Shown: positions 41,718-50,375 of the stretch, piece after piece
How the letters are laid out: every line of letters starts with the position of its first letter
Position numbering within the stretch: the stretch's first letter is position 1
NCBI GenBank assembly: GCA_036494575.1
Contig: DASXOE010000080.1
Location: forward strand, 1-64,000
Source of the DNA: DASZFV01 sp036494575
Lineage (GTDB): Bacteria; Myxococcota_A; Polyangia; Fen-1088
Direction: 5' to 3'
Length of the DNA stretch: 64,000 nucleotides
Notes under the pieces: model-generated
Seen by the model: the letters and a program-made list of their open reading frames with translations, nothing else
Databases searched by the model: none
Told to the model about the DNA's origin: nothing
Translations under genes and position numbers: made by a program

Positions 41718-43175
41718 CTACGGCGAGTGGCCGACGACGGGCGTCGGTCCCGACGCTTCGGGCAACCCCTTCGACACCGCGAAGATGACACCGCCCTCGG
41801 GGGTGTTGCGGCCCGTGAGCGCGAGGCCGAGCGCCTCCGCGACGCCACGCGCGAGCGAGAGGCCGATGCCGCAATGGACGCCGTCGGAGCGCGTGGCATC
41901 GCCGCGGAAGAACCGCTCGAAGACGTGAGGGAGCACGTCGTCGGGGATGGTCGGACCGCTGTCGTGAACCTCGAGGACGGTCGCCGCCGGCTCTTCGCCG
42001 CCGGCCGCGCGCACGCGAATCGTCCCGCCGAGCGTCGTGTAGGCGGCGGCGTTCGAGAGCAGGTTCGCGATCACGAGGCGGAGCTGCTCCCGATCGCTCA
42101 CGACGGCCGCGGCGGGCGCGATCTCGTTCTCGAACGTCAGGCCGCGCGCGCCGGCGGGGACCTCGAACGGTCGCCAGCACTCCTGAACGAGCGCGCGCAG
42201 GCCGACCTCCTCCCGACGCGCGGGCACCGGGCCGCTGTCGAGCCGCGCGAGCGCGAGGAGGTTCTCGCACAGCGCCTGCATCTGAAGGGAGACGGCGACG
42301 GCGTCGTCGATGGCCCTCCGGTACTCGGGCGCCGGGCGCTCGCGCGAGGCGGCGACCTCGAGCGGGGTGCGCAGGGCTGCCAGCGGCGTGCGCAGCGCGT
42401 GGCTGACGTCGGCCGTGAAGCGTTTCTCGCGCGCGAACGACGCGCGCAGCCGCGCGAGGAGCTCGTTCATCTTCGCGGCGACGGGCGCGAGCTCCTCGGG
42501 AAGATCGTCGAGCGGCAGCGCGCGCCCGAGCTGCGCGGCATCGAGGCCCGCGAGGCGCGCCGCCAGCGCGCGCGTCGAGCGCAGGCCGCGCGAGCCGGCC
42601 AGCACGGCGGCCGCCGACGCCGATAGGACGCTGAGCAGGCCGAGCAGCGAGAGCCAGCGACGCATCGAGCCGAGGGTCTCGACCACCTCCTCGGTGCCGC
42701 GCGCGACGACGACGGTCACGAAACGATGCGAGACGCGCGCGGGTCCCTTCGCGGGACCCGGGTCCTCGATCCGCAGGGGCTGCCGCAGCTGGATCGCGCG
42801 CCCCGGACGCCCGTCCGGCAACGACACGTCCGCGATCGTCGGTGCCGCCGCGCGCGCGGCGCCGTGCTCGAGGTCGCCGGCGCCCAGCGAAGGCGAGCGG
42901 GCGAGCACGCGGCCGTCGTCGAGCCAGGCCTCGAAGTACGCCGGGCGCCACTGGCGGTCAAACTCCGGGAGGGCTTCGTACTCGAACTCGCTCTCGGCCC
43001 CGTCCTCCTCGGCCATGCCGGCGACGGCGGCGGCGTCGTCGCGCAGGCGCGCGTCGAGCTCCCGTCCGAGCGCGCGCGCGAAGACGGCATGCAGCACGAG
43101 CGACAGCGCGACGAGGACGGTCGCGAGGACACCGACGACGGCGACCGTGAGTCGAAAGCGCAGCGAGCGCCTCAC
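41718..43175 (-). CDS. Membrane sensor histidine kinase of the two-component pair
   Basis: This 485-residue kinase starts at GTG 43175, overlapping the regulator stop by four bases. Two transmembrane helices (about 8-33 and 172-194) bracket a periplasmic sensor of about 140 residues rich in Asp, Glu and His. A HAMP-like linker follows, then the HisKA box FTADVSHALRTPLAAL with His259 and an HATPase with SNAAAYT, EVHDSGPTIP and GIGLSLARGV. The acidic/His sensor domain would suit a metal cation signal. It forms a transcription unit with the OmpR-type regulator and is divergent from the RND efflux genes. Confidence 0.92.
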   Translation of the reverse strand: MRRSLRFRLTVAVVGVLATVLVALSLVLHAVFARALGRELDARLRDDAAAVAGMAEEDGAESEFEYEALPEFDRQWRPAYFEAWLDDGRVLARSPSLGAGDLEHGAARAAAPTIADVSLPDGRPGRAIQLRQPLRIEDPGPAKGPARVSHRFVTVVVARGTEEVVETLGSMRRWLSLLGLLSVLSASAAAVLAGSRGLRSTRALAARLAGLDAAQLGRALPLDDLPEELAPVAAKMNELLARLRASFAREKRFTADVSHALRTPLAALRTPLEVAASRERPAPEYRRAIDDAVAVSLQMQALCENLLALARLDSGPVPARREEVGLRALVQECWRPFEVPAGARGLTFENEIAPAAAVVSDREQLRLVIANLLSNAAAYTTLGGTIRVRAAGGEEPAATVLEVHDSGPTIPDDVLPHVFERFFRGDATRSDGVHCGIGLSLARGVAEALGLALTGRNTPEGGVIFAVSKGLPEASGPTPVVGHSP

Positions 43176-43858
43176 GCGACCTCCGGCGCCTCGAGCGAGT
43201 ACCCGAGCCCTCGGTGCGTGTGGATGAGCCGGGGCGCCCCGCCCTCGCCGTCGCCGAGCTTCCGGCGCAGGTACCCGACGTAGACGTCGACGACGTTGCT
43301 CGATGGCTCCGCCGCGAAGTCGTAGACGTGCTCCCAGATCTCGGTGCGCGTGACGACCTGACCGCGGCGCAGCGCCAGGTACTCGAGGAGCGCGAACTCG
43401 CGCGCCGAGAGCGACACCGCCTGCCCGCCGCGCTTGACCGTGCGGGCGCCCGCGTCGATGACGAGATCCGCGACGGTCACGAGATTGGCCGGCGCGCCGT
43501 AGCGCCGGCGGATGACGGCGCGCAGCCGCGCCAGCAGCTCCTCGAGCGCGAACGGCTTGACGAGATAATCGTCGGCGCCGAGATCGAGACCTCCCACGCG
43601 CGAGGACACCTCGTCGCGGGCCGTGACGATGAGGACGCCGGCGTTGGAGCCGCGGGCGCGCAGGCGCGCGAGGATCGTGAGCCCGTCAACCTTCGGCACC
43701 ATGAGGTCGAGGACCAGGGCGTCGTAGGGGTTGGCCTCGGCGAGGGCGAGGCCCTCCGCGCCGTCCCCCGTCGCGTCGACCGCGTAGCCCGCCTCCCGCA
43801 GGCCCTGCGCGAGGGACCGCGCGAGCGGCGCGTAGTCTTCGATGAGCAGGACGCGCAT
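43172..43858 (-). CDS. OmpR/PhoB-family response regulator
   Basis: ATG 43858 gives 228 residues: receiver with Glu7-Asp8, phospho-acceptor Asp51 (ALVLDLMVPKVDG) and YLVKPF, then a winged helix with LSAREFALLEYLALRRGQVV and DVYVGYLRRKLG. The order regulator-kinase with a four-base overlap and divergence from an RND operon is the CusRS/CzcRS arrangement, so it probably activates the efflux genes. An 11-bp direct repeat in the 93-bp divergent gap is its likely binding site. Confidence 0.93.
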   Translation of the reverse strand: MRVLLIEDYAPLARSLAQGLREAGYAVDATGDGAEGLALAEANPYDALVLDLMVPKVDGLTILARLRARGSNAGVLIVTARDEVSSRVGGLDLGADDYLVKPFALEELLARLRAVIRRRYGAPANLVTVADLVIDAGARTVKRGGQAVSLSAREFALLEYLALRRGQVVTRTEIWEHVYDFAAEPSSNVVDVYVGYLRRKLGDGEGGAPRLIHTHRGLGYSLEAPEVA

Positions 43859-43909
43859 CCGCCGCGAGTATGGCGCGGCCGCCGCGCGACGGTAAGCCCC
43901 TGCCGGGTC

Positions 43910-43928
43910 TCTCATGTGACTCTCATGT
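43910..43928. promoter_or_regulatory. Direct-repeat operator for the OmpR-type regulator
   Basis: TCTCATGT occurs at 43910-43917 and again at 43921-43928, exactly 11 bases (one helical turn) apart, in the gap between the divergent two-component and efflux operons. Tandem repeats at one-turn spacing are the usual binding format for OmpR/PhoB-family dimers. Confidence 0.6.
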
Positions 43929-43951
43929 TGGGGGCGTAGGAGTGGGAGCGC

Positions 43952-45190
43952 GTGCGTCGTCTTCCTTTTCTCCTCGTCCTCGTGGGTCTGCCGGCGGCCT
44001 GGCGCGCGCGCGCCGAGGAGACGACCCCACACGCGCTGTCGCTGGCCGAGGCGCGCGCCTTGGCCACGCGCGCGGGCGCCGACGTCGTGCTCTCGGAGCG
44101 GCGCGAGAGCGTGGCGCGCGCGCAGGCCGACGCCGCCGGCGCGCTCGGCAACCCGACCGTGAGCTTCGAGAGCGCCAGGCTCTCGGCGCGCCTCACGACC
44201 GGCATCAGCGTCCCGTTGCCGCTGTTCGGGCAGCGCGCCGCCGCCGTCGCCGCCGCGCGCGCCGACGCCGACGCCGTCACGCTGGAGACCAACGCCGTGC
44301 GGCTCGAGTCCCGCTGGAGCGCGACGCGCGCCTGGCTCGACCTGTGGGAGGCGCAGGAGCGGGTGGCTCTCCTCGAGACAGCGGCCGAGGAGGCCAGGCG
44401 CCTGGCCGCGATCGCCCAAGAGCGCTTCGCGGCGGGCTCGACGCCGCGCCTCGACGCCGTGCGAACGAACGCCGACCGGGCGCGCGCGGACGCCGAGGCC
44501 CTCGCCGCGAAGACCGGCGTCGCGGCGGCGGCCGCGCGCCTCGCGACGTGGCTCGGCGCCGGCGACCGCCCGCCTCTGCGCGCCGCCGGCTCCCCGGAGC
44601 TCGGTCCCCTGCCCCCCGAGGCCGAGGCGCTGCAAGGCCTCCTCGCGCGCCACCCCGCGCTCGAGCGCGATCGCGCGCAGGCCGCGGCGGCCGCCGCGCG
44701 CGTGCGGTCCGAGCAACGGCTGCGCTGGCCCATCGTGAACGCGCAGATCGCGGTGGCCCAATCCGACCCGACGCTCCCGGGCACGGACGTCGTCGGCGGC
44801 CTGTCGTTCGAGGCACCCGTGCTGAGCCAGCGCGGCGGCGCCATCGCGCGCGCGCGCGCCGAGCAGGGGCTCGCCGAGGCGACGACCGACTTCGATGCCC
44901 GCCGGCTCGGACTGCAGCTCGTCGACGCCACCCAGCAGGCACGGGGCGCCTCGCTGCGCGCGCAGGCGCTCGGCAAGGAGGTCCTGCCGGCGCTCGAGGA
45001 GGCCCGCCGGATGACCGAGGAAGGTTACCGCGACGGGCGCGTCGATCTGCTGCGCGTCCTCGAGACGCAGCGCGCGCTGCTCGAAGGCCGCCTCGCCTAC
45101 GTCGAGGCGCGCTCGACGTCGCAGCGGGCGCTCGCGGACGTCGAGCGCGCGCTGGGCGTCGCCCTCGAGGGAGACCGAGATGCGCGTTGA
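43952..45190 (+). CDS. TolC/CzcC-type outer-membrane efflux protein
   Basis: GTG 43952 follows GGGAG and gives 412 residues. A signal peptide ends near ARA (about residue 21). Two OEP repeats follow, with LSLAEARALATRAGADVVLSERR and long Ala/Arg/Glu coiled-coil helices, including LGNPTVSFE and YRDGRVDLLRVLETQRALLEGR. Such proteins form the outer-membrane duct of tripartite pumps. It is the first gene of the efflux operon and overlaps the adaptor gene by 11 bases. Confidence 0.87.
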   Translation: MRRLPFLLVLVGLPAAWRARAEETTPHALSLAEARALATRAGADVVLSERRESVARAQADAAGALGNPTVSFESARLSARLTTGISVPLPLFGQRAAAVAAARADADAVTLETNAVRLESRWSATRAWLDLWEAQERVALLETAAEEARRLAAIAQERFAAGSTPRLDAVRTNADRARADAEALAAKTGVAAAAARLATWLGAGDRPPLRAAGSPELGPLPPEAEALQGLLARHPALERDRAQAAAAAARVRSEQRLRWPIVNAQIAVAQSDPTLPGTDVVGGLSFEAPVLSQRGGAIARARAEQGLAEATTDFDARRLGLQLVDATQQARGASLRAQALGKEVLPALEEARRMTEEGYRDGRVDLLRVLETQRALLEGRLAYVEARSTSQRALADVERALGVALEGDRDAR

Positions 45191-46262
45191 GGCGCTCGCC
45201 GTGGCGACGCTCGTGCTGTCGGCGGCGGGCGCGTGCCGCCCGAAGGAGGTGGCCGAGGAGGCGACGAAGCGCAAGGTGCGCTGCGCGCCCGCCGAGGCCG
45301 CCACGCTGACCGACACGCTCGAGCTCCACGGGACGGTTTCGCCGCTGCCGGACAAGGACGCCCAGGTCGCCGCCCAGGTCGGCGGCCGCCTCTTGCAGAT
45401 CCTCGTTCGGGAAGGGGACGTCGTCGCGCTCGGGGTGCCCGTGGCGCGCATCGACGCCGCGCCGCTCGCCGACGAGGCGCGCGCCGCGGCGGCGGGCGTC
45501 GCGCGCACGCGCGCCGAGGCCAGAAACGCCGAGGCCACCGCGGCGCGCGTGCGGCGCGTGTTCGAACACGGCATCGCCGCGCGCCAGGAGGTCGACGACG
45601 CGACGGCGCGCGAGGCCACGACGGCAGCCGCGCTGAGCGAGGCCGAGGCGGCCGCGCACCGCGCGGAGCGGCAGGTCGAGCGCGCGACGGTGCGCAGCCC
45701 CCTCGCGGGCGTCGTCATCCGGATCTTCCGGCGCGCCGGCGAGCTGGTCGACGGAACGCCGGCGACGCCCATCGTCGAGGTCGCCGACCCGAGCCGCCTC
45801 GAGCTTCGCGCCGACGCGACCGCGGGCGATCTCGTGCGCGTGACCAAGGGCCAGGCCGCCGAAGTCGTCATCGCGGCCCTGCCCGGCGCCTCCTGGACCG
45901 GCGCCGTGTCGGCGGTGTCCCCCGCCGTCGATCGGGCGACGGGCCTCGGCGTGGCCCGCGTGACGCTCGACCTCGGCGCCGGGCCGCGCCCACCGATCGG
46001 CGTGCTCGGAACCGCGCGCGTCGGCGCGGGCAGCGCGCGGCGAACCGTCGTCGTGCCGAAGGAGGCTGTGCGCAGCGGCGCCGGCGCCGAGGTGGAGGTC
46101 GTGCTGTGCGGCGCCGACGGTCTCGCGCACGTCCGGCGCCTCGCGCGCGGCGGCGCCGCGGGCGCCAAGGTCGAGGCGCCCGGCCTCGCGGCCGGTCAGG
46201 AGGTCGTCGTCGAGCCGGTCATCGGCGTCGCCGACGGCGAGGCCCTCGAAGTGACGCGGTGA
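45180..46262 (+). CDS. RND efflux periplasmic adaptor (membrane fusion) lipoprotein
   Basis: This 360-residue protein has a lipobox at SAAGAC (Cys19). The HlyD-type plan is complete: beta-barrel and lipoyl half-motifs (VGGRLLQILVREGDVV and ATVRSPLAGVVIRIFRRAGE), a helical hairpin between them, and C-terminal domains. It links the inner-membrane RND pump with the outer-membrane duct. The start lies inside the upstream gene. No His/Met-rich metal-binding N-terminus like that of CusB is visible. Confidence 0.88.
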   Translation: MRVEALAVATLVLSAAGACRPKEVAEEATKRKVRCAPAEAATLTDTLELHGTVSPLPDKDAQVAAQVGGRLLQILVREGDVVALGVPVARIDAAPLADEARAAAAGVARTRAEARNAEATAARVRRVFEHGIAARQEVDDATAREATTAAALSEAEAAAHRAERQVERATVRSPLAGVVIRIFRRAGELVDGTPATPIVEVADPSRLELRADATAGDLVRVTKGQAAEVVIAALPGASWTGAVSAVSPAVDRATGLGVARVTLDLGAGPRPPIGVLGTARVGAGSARRTVVVPKEAVRSGAGAEVEVVLCGADGLAHVRRLARGGAAGAKVEAPGLAAGQEVVVEPVIGVADGEALEVTR

Positions 46263-46266
46263 CGCG

Positions 46267-49200
46267 GTGACGGGCTGGCTCACGTCGCGCCGCGCGCTCG
46301 TCTGGGTCGTCGCCGTCGGGTTGGCCGGCAGCGGCGCGTTCCTCACGACGCGCATGCCGAGCGGCATCTACCCCGAGATCGACTTCCCGCGCATCGTCGT
46401 CGTCGCGCGCGGCGGCGACGCGCCGCCCGAGCTGACGCAGGCCACGATCGGGCGGCCGCTCGAGGTGGCGCTCACGACGGTGCTCGGCGTCGAGCGCGTT
46501 CGCTCGCGTACGATCCGCGGCGCCGTCGAGATCTCGCTGCTGTTCTCGCCCGGCACCGACATGTGGCGCGCGCTCCAGCTCACGGAGTCGCGCGTGGGCG
46601 AGACGCGCGGCGCCCTGCCGGCGGGCGTCGACATCGTCGTCGAGCGTTTGACGACCACGTCGTTCCCCGTCGTGACGTTCAACCTCAGCGGCCACGTCGA
46701 TCCGCGCCGCCTGCGCGACCTGGCCGAGCTCGTCGTGCGGCCGGCCATCTCGCGCGTCACGGGCGTCGGCCGCGTCGAGGTCCTTGGCGGCGACGTGCGC
46801 GAGATGGAGATCATCCTCGACCCGGCGCGGACGGCCGCCTTGCGGCTCACGCCCGCGCGCGTCGCCGAGAAGGTTCGCGACGCCACGGTGCTCCAGGCCG
46901 TGGGGCGCTTCGACGACGCGCACGCCCTCGTGACCGTCATGGCGTCCGGCGAGCCCCACGACGGCCGCGACCTCGGCGCGATCCCCGTGGCGGTCGGCGC
47001 CGACGGAAGCCCCATCCCGCTCTCGACGATCGCGACGATCGAGGAGGGCGCCGAGGATCGCCTGCTGCGCGTGGCCGGGCCGGCCGGGGAGACGGTCCTG
47101 CTCAGCGTGAGCCGGCTGCCCGGTGCCAGCACGCCCGACGTCGTGGCTCGCGTGCGCGCCACGGTCGACGAGACGGCGCGCGCGTTCCCCCCAGAGGTCC
47201 AGGTCGCGACGGTCTACGACCAGGCGGTGCTCGTCGAGGATTCGCTGCGCTCGATCCGCGACGCCATCTTGATCGGCATCGCGCTGTGCGTCGTCGTGAT
47301 CGCGGTCTTCCTGCGCGATCTGCGCGGGGGCCTCGTGGCGGCGCTCGCCGTCCCGCTCACGCTGGGCGTGACGTTCATCCCCGTCCACCTCCTCGGGCAG
47401 AGCCTCAACCTCATGTCGATGGGCGGCCTCGCCGTCGCGATCGGCCTCGTCGTCGACGACGCCATCGTCGTCGTCGAGGCGATCCGTCGCGAGCTCGAGC
47501 GAGGCAGCCCGCCGGACGTCGCCGCCCGCGTGTCCACGCGCGCCCTCTTCCCGGCGCTCATCGGCACGACGGCGACGACCGTGATCGTCTTCCTGCCGCT
47601 GGCGTGGCTCGAGGGCCTCGTGGGGCGCTTCTTCGTCGCGCTCGCCACGACCCTCTCGGCGGCGGTCTTGCTCTCGCTTGCGATGGCGCTCACCGTCGTG
47701 CCGCTCGCCGCCGTGGCCTGGATGCGGCCCCGCCCGTCCGGCCCTGCCCTCCGCGAGCCCTGGTACGTGCGCGGGTACGGGCGCGCGCTGACGGGCCTCC
47801 TGCGCCGCCCGCTGCTGGGCGTCGCCGTGGGCCTCGTTCTGCTCGTCGTGGGCGGCCTCAGCGCGCGCGCCATCGGGACGGGGTTTCTCCCCGAGATGGA
47901 CGAGGGCGCGTTCGTCGTCGACTACTTCCTGCCGGCGGGCACGTCGCTCACCGACACCGACGCCGTCGCGCGCAAGCTCGAGGCCGTGCTGCGCGCGCTG
48001 CCCGAGGTCGCGATCTACTCGCGACGCACGGGCGCCGAGCTCGGGCCCGCGGCCGCCACCGAGGTCAATCGCGGCGACATCATGGTGCGCCTCAAGCCGC
48101 GCGCCGAACGGAGCGCCTCCGCCGAGGAGGTCATCGCCGTCGCGCGCACGCGCGCCGCGCGCGAGGTCCCCGAGGCGCGCGTCGAGTTCGTTCAGGTCCT
48201 CCAGGACGTCCTCAACGATCTCTCGGGCACGCCGCGCCCCCTCGAGCTCAAGCTCTTCGGCGCCGACTACGGCGTGCTCCGCGCCAAGGCCCAGGAGGTC
48301 GCGCGCCGCGTGGAGGGCATCACCGGCCTCGTCGATCTCTACGCGGGCTTCGAGGGCGACGCGCCCGAGCTGAGGCTGCGCCTCGATCCAGGCGGGGCGG
48401 CGCGCCTCGGCCTCACGGCGACGGACGTCGCGACCAACCTCGACGTCGGCCTGCACGGCACGGTCGCGGCGGTCATTCGCCGGGCGGATCGGCCCCTCGG
48501 CGTGCGCGTTCGTTACGCCGACGCCGTGCGCTTCGACGGCAAGGAGCTCGAACGCCTGCCCATCTTGCCGGCCGCGGGGGAGGCGACGACGTCGCTCGCG
48601 GCCGTCGCCCACCTCGAGCGCGCGACCTCGCCGAGCGTCCTTTTGCGCGAGAACCTGCGCCCCACGGTCATCGTCACGGCCGATCGCGCTGGCCGCGACA
48701 TCGGCTCGATCGCGGCCGACGTCCGGGCCCGCCTGCGCAAACTCGCGCTGCCCGAGGGCTACACGAGCGAGCTCGGTGGCCAGTATCGCGCGCAACAGGA
48801 GACGTTCCGCGATCTCGCGCGCGTGCTCGGCTTCGGGCTCCTCGGCGTGCTCGCCGTCCTCCTCGCGCAGTTCCGCCACGCGCGCATGGCCCTCGTGGTG
48901 CTGGCCTCGGTGCCGCTCGCGCTCGTGGGCGCGCTCGCGACGCTCGTCGTCGTCGGCGTGCCGCTCAACGCCTCGTCGCTCATGGGCTGCGTCCTGCTCG
49001 TCGGCCTCGTCGTCAAGAACGGCATCCTCTTGCTGGAGCAGACGGAGGCCTTCTGGAAGAGCGGCGCCACGCTCGAAGCCGCGCTGCTCGAGGCCGGCTC
49101 GATTCGGGTGCGGCCCATCCTCATGACGACGCTCGCGACCGTCGCGGGCCTCGCGCCGCTGGCCCTCGGGCTCGGCGCCGGCGCCGAGATCCAGCGCCCC

Positions 49201-49302
49201 CTCGCGACGGCCGTCGTCGGGGGCTTGCTCGTGTCGACGCTCGTCAGCCTGCTCGTGATCCCGTCGCTCGTCCGCATCGCCTTCCGCGCTATACCGTCTT
49301 GA
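46267..49302 (+). CDS. RND-family efflux pump inner-membrane transporter
   Basis: GTG 46267 gives 1011 residues, the usual RND length, with 12 transmembrane helices and two large periplasmic loops. TM4 carries IGLVVDDAIVVVEAIRRE, with the double Asp typical of drug-exporting HAE and multi-substrate pumps; the heavy-metal HME signature with a first Asp one turn earlier (DFG) is absent and reads AIG. So although operon layout and the CzcC-like duct recall metal efflux, the substrate class is uncertain. It is the last gene of the tripartite operon. Confidence 0.93.
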   Translation: MTGWLTSRRALVWVVAVGLAGSGAFLTTRMPSGIYPEIDFPRIVVVARGGDAPPELTQATIGRPLEVALTTVLGVERVRSRTIRGAVEISLLFSPGTDMWRALQLTESRVGETRGALPAGVDIVVERLTTTSFPVVTFNLSGHVDPRRLRDLAELVVRPAISRVTGVGRVEVLGGDVREMEIILDPARTAALRLTPARVAEKVRDATVLQAVGRFDDAHALVTVMASGEPHDGRDLGAIPVAVGADGSPIPLSTIATIEEGAEDRLLRVAGPAGETVLLSVSRLPGASTPDVVARVRATVDETARAFPPEVQVATVYDQAVLVEDSLRSIRDAILIGIALCVVVIAVFLRDLRGGLVAALAVPLTLGVTFIPVHLLGQSLNLMSMGGLAVAIGLVVDDAIVVVEAIRRELERGSPPDVAARVSTRALFPALIGTTATTVIVFLPLAWLEGLVGRFFVALATTLSAAVLLSLAMALTVVPLAAVAWMRPRPSGPALREPWYVRGYGRALTGLLRRPLLGVAVGLVLLVVGGLSARAIGTGFLPEMDEGAFVVDYFLPAGTSLTDTDAVARKLEAVLRALPEVAIYSRRTGAELGPAAATEVNRGDIMVRLKPRAERSASAEEVIAVARTRAAREVPEARVEFVQVLQDVLNDLSGTPRPLELKLFGADYGVLRAKAQEVARRVEGITGLVDLYAGFEGDAPELRLRLDPGGAARLGLTATDVATNLDVGLHGTVAAVIRRADRPLGVRVRYADAVRFDGKELERLPILPAAGEATTSLAAVAHLERATSPSVLLRENLRPTVIVTADRAGRDIGSIAADVRARLRKLALPEGYTSELGGQYRAQQETFRDLARVLGFGLLGVLAVLLAQFRHARMALVVLASVPLALVGALATLVVVGVPLNASSLMGCVLLVGLVVKNGILLLEQTEAFWKSGATLEAALLEAGSIRVRPILMTTLATVAGLAPLALGLGAGAEIQRPLATAVVGGLLVSTLVSLLVIPSLVRIAFRAIPS

Positions 49303-49321
49303 CTCACGAAAGGCCGCCATC

Positions 49322-50287
49322 ATGCCCACGCCGCTCGCCCTCGCCCTCGCCCTCGTCGCCGCCGCTCTCGCGCTCCCGGGAGGCCCACCGGTGGGCATGG
49401 ACTACCTCGCCTACGATCCGGCCACCAACCAGGTCTGGATTCCGGCCGGCAACACCGGGAACGTCGACGTCCTCGACGTCGCCACGGGCAAGCTCACGTC
49501 GATAGGCGGGCTCGCGACGGCGCCGTCGAGAAAGCCCGATCGGCCGCGCATGGGTCCGAGCTCCGCGACGGTCGGCGATGGCGTCGTGTGGATCGGCAAT
49601 CGGGGCGACGACACGCTGCGCGCCTTCGACGCCAAGACGCTGGCAGCCAAGGGCGTCGTCCAGCTGAAGTCGATGCCGGACGGGCTCGCCTACGTCAAGA
49701 GCCGGCGGGAGGTCTGGGTGACCACGCCCCGCGACGAGACCATCACGATCGCCAGCGTCGGCGCCACACCCGCCGGCCTCGCCACGATCAAGCTCGACGG
49801 CGAACCGGAGGGCTACGCGGTCGACGCCGCGCGCGGCGTCTTCTACACGAACCTCGAGAACAAGGACAAGACGCTGGCCATCGACGTCACGACGCACAAG
49901 GTGCTCGCGAGCTGGCCGGCGGGTTGCGGCGCGGAGGGCCCGCGAGGCCTCGCGCTCGACGCCGCGAGACGCTGGCTCTTCGTGGCATGCACCGACGGCG
50001 CGGGCGTCTTCGATCTCGCCCACGCCGGCAAGGAGCTCGGGCGCCTCAAGACCGGCGCGGGCGTGGACAACCTCGACTACGACCCGCGCCGGCGGCTGCT
50101 CTTCATCGCGTCCGGGCGCGACGGCGACATGGTCATCGCGCACGTCGACGACGCGGGCGCGCCGCAAAAGACGGCCACCGTCGCCACGGCCAAGGGAGCG
50201 CGCAACCCGGTCCTCGACGCGCGCGGCACCGCCTACGTCGAGGACGCGCTCGACGGACGCCTGCTCGTCGTCGAGCCGGGCCCCTGA
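49322..50287 (+). CDS. Exported YncE-like beta-propeller protein
   Basis: The protein has 321 residues from ATG 49322. A short hydrophobic leader (LALALALVAAALALPGG) is followed by propeller repeats (YDPATNQVWIPAGNTGNVDV, DGVVWIGNRGDDTLRAFD, GVDNLDYDPRRRLLFIASG). YncE-type proteins are periplasmic and bind single-stranded DNA or unknown ligands; lactonase-like relatives are enzymes. It lies 19 bases after the RND gene and may be its last cistron, which would suggest a link to efflux. Confidence 0.8.
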   Translation: MPTPLALALALVAAALALPGGPPVGMDYLAYDPATNQVWIPAGNTGNVDVLDVATGKLTSIGGLATAPSRKPDRPRMGPSSATVGDGVVWIGNRGDDTLRAFDAKTLAAKGVVQLKSMPDGLAYVKSRREVWVTTPRDETITIASVGATPAGLATIKLDGEPEGYAVDAARGVFYTNLENKDKTLAIDVTTHKVLASWPAGCGAEGPRGLALDAARRWLFVACTDGAGVFDLAHAGKELGRLKTGAGVDNLDYDPRRRLLFIASGRDGDMVIAHVDDAGAPQKTATVATAKGARNPVLDARGTAYVEDALDGRLLVVEPGP

Positions 50288-50338
50288 CGCGGCGGTCGCG
50301 CCCTCACCACCCTCAGCCGCCGAACCTTCGGCGCGGCG

Positions 50339-50363
50339 GCCTCTCCCACTTCGTGGGAGAGGC
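50339..50363. repeat. REP-like extragenic palindrome
   Basis: Perfect 11-base arms GCCTCTCCCAC and GTGGGAGAGGC (50339-50349, 50353-50363) enclose TTC, between two convergent genes. A second, imperfect GCCGCCGAA/TTCGGCG dyad lies just upstream. There is no T-run, so it is more like a repetitive extragenic palindrome than a classic terminator, though it could act as a bidirectional transcription barrier. Confidence 0.7.
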
Positions 50364-50375
50364 GCAGATCGAGGG

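Noticed and set aside
43868..46168. Minus-strand extension of the OmpR-type regulator frame through the efflux operon
   Set aside because: Only the last 228 residues are protein-like and an ATG at 43858 starts a canonical receiver.
46219..49398. Very long minus-strand open frame antisense to the RND pump gene
   Set aside because: Its product is Arg/Asp/His-rich low-complexity sequence without motifs; it is a shadow of codon bias in the pump gene, whose protein is unmistakable.
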